Assembly: GCA_002345575.1 (NCBI GenBank)
Contig: DDVX01000015.1
Coordinates: 1 to 64,000, forward strand
Source of the DNA: Stutzerimonas stutzeri
Lineage (GTDB): Bacteria; Pseudomonadota; Gammaproteobacteria; Pseudomonadales; Pseudomonadaceae
Reading direction: 5' to 3'
Length of the DNA stretch: 64,000 nucleotides
The notes below the pieces were generated by a model. The model worked only from the letters and a program-made list of their open reading frames with translations, was not told the origin of the DNA and did not search any database. Both the position numbers and the translations under genes were made by a program. This document shows positions 60,211 through 64,000 of the stretch, piece after piece. Every line of letters starts with the position of its first letter. The stretch's first letter is position 1.

Positions 60211-60537
60211 TCAGGCCTCAGCCTTGCCGACCGCCGACTTGATCAGTGTTTGCAGCTCACCCTTTTCGAACATTTCCAGGATGATGTCGCTGCCGCCGAC
60301 CAGTTCACCGCCAACCCACAGCTGGGGGAATGTCGGCCAGTTAGCGTACTTCGGCAGCTCAGAACGAATTTCCGGATTTTGCAGGATGTCGACGTAGGCG
60401 AATTTTTCGCCACAACCCATCACGGCCTGACTGGCGCGAGAAGAGAACCCGCACTGTGGCGCGTTCGGCGAGCCTTTCATGTACAGCAGCACCGGGTTCT
60501 TTTCGATCTGCTCTTTAATGGTTTCGATAATTTCCAC
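60211..60537 (-). CDS. grxD: Monothiol glutaredoxin GrxD (Grx4)
   Basis: This monothiol glutaredoxin has 108 residues with the active site CGFS (PQCGFSSRA) and the glutathione-binding WPTFPQLWV and GGSDII motifs. It carries [2Fe-2S] clusters to target proteins. The bfd-bfr-grxD neighbourhood is an iron-homeostasis cluster kept in pseudomonads. Confidence 0.96.
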   Translation of the reverse strand: MEIIETIKEQIEKNPVLLYMKGSPNAPQCGFSSRASQAVMGCGEKFAYVDILQNPEIRSELPKYANWPTFPQLWVGGELVGGSDIILEMFEKGELQTLIKSAVGKAEA

Positions 60538-60810
60538 GGGGCACCTCGGCTAGTCACGATGAGGCTCATTGTACAGAACGACGCCATAAAAGCCGAGTCA
60601 CGGAGTCGGCTTTTGTCGGGGCGCGTCAGTCCGTCCATATGCTGGAGCACGGTTACAGGCATATTGAGGTTGATTTGCGCCTTTGAAGCCTTTCTGGATA
60701 AGATCGCGCCTTTCCCGTTTCGTCGCTTTTCGTGCGACCCCCTGTCGTAAGGCCCCTTTTTTTCCTGCAAAACCTCCGGCCTGCGACTGCGGCAACACAA
60801 GGTAGTTGAT

Positions 60811-61731
60811 ATGAGCGCAAGGCATTTTCTTTCCCTGATGGACTGCACGCCCCTAGAGCTCAACAGCCTGGTTCGTCGCGGCATCGAGCTGAAGGACCTG
60901 CGCAAGCGCGGCATTCTGTTCGAGCCGCTGAAAAATCGCGTACTGGGGATGATCTTCGAGAAGGCCTCGACCCGTACCCGCCTGTCTTTTGAGGCAGGGA
61001 TGATTCAGCTTGGTGGTCAGGCGATCTTCCTCTCTCCCCGCGACACCCAGCTGGGACGCGGCGAGCCTATCGGTGATGCGGCCATTGTCATGTCGCGCAT
61101 GCTCGATGCCGTGATGATCCGCACCTTCGCTCACGCCAACCTCACCGAATTTGCCGCGCACTCTTCGGTGCCGGTGATCAACGGTCTGTCCGACGACCTG
61201 CATCCTTGCCAGCTACTGGCCGACATGCAGACGTTCCACGAGCATCGCGGCAGCATCGCCGGCAAGACGGTCGCCTGGATCGGTGACGGCAACAATATGT
61301 GCAATACCTATATGGAAGCCGCCGTCCAGTTCGATTTCCAATTGCGCATTGCCTGCCCCGAAGGTTACGAGCCCAACGCAGAACTGACGGCCAAGGCCGG
61401 TGATCGCGTACAGATTTTCCGTGACCCGCGTGAAGCTGTGGCTGGGGTCCACCTGATCAGCACCGACGTATGGGCTTCCATGGGTCAGGAAGATGAGGCG
61501 ACGGCACGCGCGGCACTGTTCCGTCCTTATCAGGTTGATCGCGCGCTGCTCGATACCGCAGCTGACGATGTGCTGTTCATGCACTGCCTGCCCGCACACC
61601 GTGGTGAGGAAATCAGCATGGACCTGCTCGACGACCCGCGCGCGGTAGCCTGGGACCAGTCGGAGAACCGCCTGCATGCGCAGAAGGCCTTGCTGGAATT
61701 TCTGATTGAGCCGGCGTTCAGCCGCGCATGA
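60811..61731 (+). CDS. argF: Ornithine carbamoyltransferase (anabolic)
   Basis: ArgF makes citrulline from ornithine and carbamoyl phosphate in arginine synthesis. It has 306 residues: FEKASTRTRLSFEAGM (carbamoyl phosphate site), HPCQLLADMQTFHEHRG and the C-terminal FMHCLPAHRGEE (ornithine loop). The start has a weak site. The stop overlaps the next gene by four bases (ATGA). Confidence 0.97.
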   Translation: MSARHFLSLMDCTPLELNSLVRRGIELKDLRKRGILFEPLKNRVLGMIFEKASTRTRLSFEAGMIQLGGQAIFLSPRDTQLGRGEPIGDAAIVMSRMLDAVMIRTFAHANLTEFAAHSSVPVINGLSDDLHPCQLLADMQTFHEHRGSIAGKTVAWIGDGNNMCNTYMEAAVQFDFQLRIACPEGYEPNAELTAKAGDRVQIFRDPREAVAGVHLISTDVWASMGQEDEATARAALFRPYQVDRALLDTAADDVLFMHCLPAHRGEEISMDLLDDPRAVAWDQSENRLHAQKALLEFLIEPAFSRA

Positions 61732-62837
61732 GTGATCAGCCTCTGCTGAACCTGCGTAGCCTGGATTGTGGCTATGGAAATCAGCGCATTGTGCAGAACC
61801 TCAGCCTGCATCTGAATCGCGGCGATATAGGCTGCCTGCTGGGTCCTTCTGGTTGTGGAAAAACCACCACCCTGCGCGCCATCGCCGGCTTCGAGCATCT
61901 CAGTGCCGGCGAGATCCAGCTTGGCGATACCGTGCTGTCCCGCGCCGGTTTTACTCTAGCCCCAGAAAAGCGCCGCATCGGTATGGTGTTTCAGGATTAC
62001 GCCCTGTTCCCACACTTGACCGTGGCAGACAACATCGCCTTCGGCATCCGTAAACATCCCGAGATGTCGCGCATTGTCGGCGAGATGCTGGAGCTGGTGA
62101 ATCTGTCGTCGCTTGGTAAGCGCTATCCCCATGAGCTGTCCGGCGGCCAGCAGCAGCGCGTCGCCCTCGCCCGCGCGCTCGCGCCGGAGCCAGAACTTCT
62201 TCTGCTTGACGAGCCCTTCTCCAACCTCGACGTCGACCTGCGTCGGCGGCTAAGCCACGAAGTGCGCGAAATTCTTAAGGCTCGCGGCACCAGCGCCATT
62301 CTGGTTACCCATGATCAGGAGGAAGCCTTTGCCGTCAGCGATCAGATCGGCGTCTTGAAAGATGGCTGTCTGGAGCAATGGGACATTCCCTTCAACCTCT
62401 ATCACGAGCCCCTGACGCCCTTCGTCGCCAGCTTCATCGGCCAGGGCTACTTCATCCGTGGCCAGCTGATCGATCGTGAAACGGTGCAGACGGAGTTAGG
62501 GGTTATTCATGGAGATCGCGCCTACATCATGCCCGAAGGTAGCTCGGTAGATGTGTTGCTGCGCCCTGACGACATCGTTTATGCGCCGCAGAGTGATCTC
62601 AAGGCTCTGATCGTCGGCAAGACCTTCCTCGGAGCTTCGACGCTCTATCGCCTGCAATTGCCCACCGGCAACCAGCTGGAAGGCATCTTCCCCAGCCACA
62701 CCGACTACCCGACCGGACAGCGGATCGGCATTGCTATCGCAGCCGATCACCTGGTGGTCTTCCCGGCTCTGGGTAGCGTCGCCGCGCATGAAACCCTGCC
62801 GAAGGCCGGTGTGCGCCGCTACAGCGGCGGTTATTGA
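61728..62837 (+). CDS. ABC transporter ATPase, FbpC-like
   Basis: This nucleotide-binding protein has 369 residues: Walker A GPSGCGKTTT, the ABC signature LSGGQQQRVALARAL, Walker B LLLLDEPFSN and a C-terminal TOBE-type domain (about 240-350). It resembles the FbpC/iron(III) and PotA-like importers. Its permease and binding-protein genes are not adjacent. The four-base overlap with argF suggests shared transcription, although the functional link is unclear. Confidence 0.9.
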   Translation: MSDQPLLNLRSLDCGYGNQRIVQNLSLHLNRGDIGCLLGPSGCGKTTTLRAIAGFEHLSAGEIQLGDTVLSRAGFTLAPEKRRIGMVFQDYALFPHLTVADNIAFGIRKHPEMSRIVGEMLELVNLSSLGKRYPHELSGGQQQRVALARALAPEPELLLLDEPFSNLDVDLRRRLSHEVREILKARGTSAILVTHDQEEAFAVSDQIGVLKDGCLEQWDIPFNLYHEPLTPFVASFIGQGYFIRGQLIDRETVQTELGVIHGDRAYIMPEGSSVDVLLRPDDIVYAPQSDLKALIVGKTFLGASTLYRLQLPTGNQLEGIFPSHTDYPTGQRIGIAIAADHLVVFPALGSVAAHETLPKAGVRRYSGGY

Positions 62838-62846
62838 TCGCCGCTT

Positions 62847-63350
62847 TCAGGATTGCTCCGGCTCGCGCGCGGCCTGCTGACGTCGCTGGCGAAAGAAATC
62901 GCTCAGCACCGCGCCACACTCTTCCCCCAACACCCCACCTTCGACCAGTACGCGGTGGTTGAGAAAGTCCTGAGCAAAGAACTGCCCGCGACTGAGCGCT
63001 ACCCCGGCCTTGGGCTCGGTAGCGCCATATACCACGCGCTGGATGCGTGAGTGCACGATCAGCCCAGCACACATGCTGCAAGGCTCCAGCGTCACATACA
63101 GAGTGCTGCCGGGCAGACGATAGTTTTCCATCTGCAACGCGGCATCGCGGATCGCCACCATTTCCGCGTGCGCGCTCGGGTCATGTCGTGAAATCGGGCA
63201 GTTGAAGCCACGCCCGATGATGCGCCCATCCTGTACCAGCACGGCACCGACGGGCACTTCACCCAGCGCTGCCCCGTCGCCGGCCAGCGCCAGCGCTTCA
63301 CGCATAAAGTGCTCGTCGTTACTGCGGTCGATAATTTGCGGTTTTTTCAT
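62847..63350 (-). CDS. tadA: tRNA adenosine deaminase TadA
   Basis: TadA makes inosine at position 34 of tRNA-Arg. It has 167 residues. The zinc site is HAEMVAIRDAAL and PCSMCAG (TLEPCSMCAGLIVHSRI). The start at 63350 is the first ATG of the frame; homologues often start near MREALALAGDG about 17 residues later, which is a possible alternative. Confidence 0.96.
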   Translation of the reverse strand: MKKPQIIDRSNDEHFMREALALAGDGAALGEVPVGAVLVQDGRIIGRGFNCPISRHDPSAHAEMVAIRDAALQMENYRLPGSTLYVTLEPCSMCAGLIVHSRIQRVVYGATEPKAGVALSRGQFFAQDFLNHRVLVEGGVLGEECGAVLSDFFRQRRQQAAREPEQS

Positions 63351-63363
63351 GCTTCAGATTCGC

Positions 63364-64000
63364 CTATACCACTTCGATTGCTGCCATCAGGCCCGTTTCC
63401 ATATGGTCGATGACATGGCAATGGAGCATCCAGACACCTGGATTATCGGCCACCAGGGCGATGCGGGCGGTTTCGTTTTTGCCCAGTAGGTAGGTGTCGG
63501 TAAACCAGGGCTCGATTTTGCGGCGGTTGGATGAGATTACCTTGAACGTCATGCCGTGAAGATGAATAGGGTGCTGATACTGGCTGAGATTGCGCAGCTC
63601 CAGGATGTAATGGCCATCCTTTTTAAGGGTCGCAATGGGCCTGTCTGCACAGGTCTTGTCGTTGATGTCCCAAGCCTGGCCGTTGATCTGCCAGAACGTA
63701 TGGGTACCGGTCTGTTCAAAGTTCGCCGACACCGTCCCCGCCCATTCGAAATTGAAGCGCAGCACCTCGGCGCGTTGCAGGTCAGGTTCAGCGACGGGAT
63801 TGGCTGGCAGTTTTGCCGGCCAGTCGGTTTCAGCCGCGCCCGTATCCACCGACAACAGCGTTGCCAGCCGCAACGGGCCGTTGCGTAACGATATCTCTTC
63901 ACCGGCCCCAGGGACCTTGAGACCCAGCTCGATGCGCATACCCGGCCCCAGCCAGTACTCCTTGCCCAGCGCTCGCGGCTCGACCGGATTTCCGTCCAGA
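63364..64000 (-). CDS. Multicopper oxidase (CopA-like), cut by the window end
   Basis: Only the C-terminal 212 residues lie in the window. The copper-binding motifs HPIHLHG and HCHVIDHMETG (T1 and trinuclear ligands) identify a periplasmic multicopper oxidase of the CopA/CueO type used in copper tolerance. The gene continues beyond 64000. The N-terminal signal and other copper sites are out of view. Confidence 0.9.
   Translation of the reverse strand, partial: LDGNPVEPRALGKEYWLGPGMRIELGLKVPGAGEEISLRNGPLRLATLLSVDTGAAETDWPAKLPANPVAEPDLQRAEVLRFNFEWAGTVSANFEQTGTHTFWQINGQAWDINDKTCADRPIATLKKDGHYILELRNLSQYQHPIHLHGMTFKVISSNRRKIEPWFTDTYLLGKNETARIALVADNPGVWMLHCHVIDHMETGLMAAIEVV

Noticed and set aside
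1..64000. CRISPR arrays, tRNA or rRNA genes
   Set aside because: I saw no spaced direct repeats and no cloverleaf or rRNA sequence in the window.

Overview
The window reads as a Pseudomonas-type gammaproteobacterial chromosome, GC-rich over most of its length. The clue is gene content and order: an exaA / pqqDE / pqqH / ercA / ercS ethanol-oxidation locus as in P. aeruginosa, tsaB-adk-ppc, lysS-prfB with the classic prfB frameshift, bfd-bfr-grxD-argF, glpK-glpD and Pseudomonas-style REP palindromes. Species cannot be fixed by eye; a stutzeri-like or aeruginosa-lineage pseudomonad fits.

Left part (1-11.0 kb) is mobile DNA. An AT-rich tniA-tniB-tniQ transposition module starts right at the 5' end of a LysR gene whose natural start appears to be missing. 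It is followed by DUF6088, BPSL0761, a small zinc-ribbon protein, a helicase operon divergent from a small XRE regulator, and a divergent pair resembling the Tn4651 cointegrate-resolution proteins TnpT (KfrA-like coiled coil) and TnpS (tyrosine recombinase). No tnsA or serine resolvase is present, so the TnpS/T-like pair could be the resolution system of this element.

The next stretch (11.2-24.3 kb) is scarred chromosome around the replication terminus. A three-haem cytochrome c gene is cut and joined to an antisense remnant of dnaE2. A TonB receptor, a 3'-5' exonuclease and a secreted pentapeptide-repeat protein look intact. exaA (5' third lost) is joined head-to-head to pqqD (5' part lost), so exaB, exaC, pqqA, pqqB and pqqC are missing here, while pqqE, pqqH and ercA remain. 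ercS breaks off after its PAS domain. About 200 bp further lies a clear XerCD dif site (24006-24033), and KOPS-like octamers point toward it from both sides. The window therefore spans the terminus, where deletions and insertions are common.

From 24.4 to 30.2 kb lie a YdeP-like molybdoprotein overlapping a 3-mercaptopropionate dioxygenase, and a SUV3-like helicase. At 30.5-33.1 kb is the second accessory island: two attC-like sites bound a 1.6-kb AT-rich cassette carrying a two-gene CBASS anti-phage system (CD-NTase plus a Cap15-type two-TM beta-barrel effector). A membrane-protein cassette precedes it and a ccdAB toxin-antitoxin pair follows on the other strand. No integron integrase is visible.

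From 33.3 kb to the end is ordinary housekeeping chromosome: glycerol use (glpK, glpD), ppiC, small stress and DUF proteins, an HPF-like ribosome factor, rsmJ, tsaB, adk, ppc, two lipoproteins, lysS, prfB, recJ, yaeQ, the Fur-type iron-storage pair bfd/bfr, grxD, argF, an ABC ATPase, tadA and the 3' part of a multicopper oxidase gene cut by the window edge.
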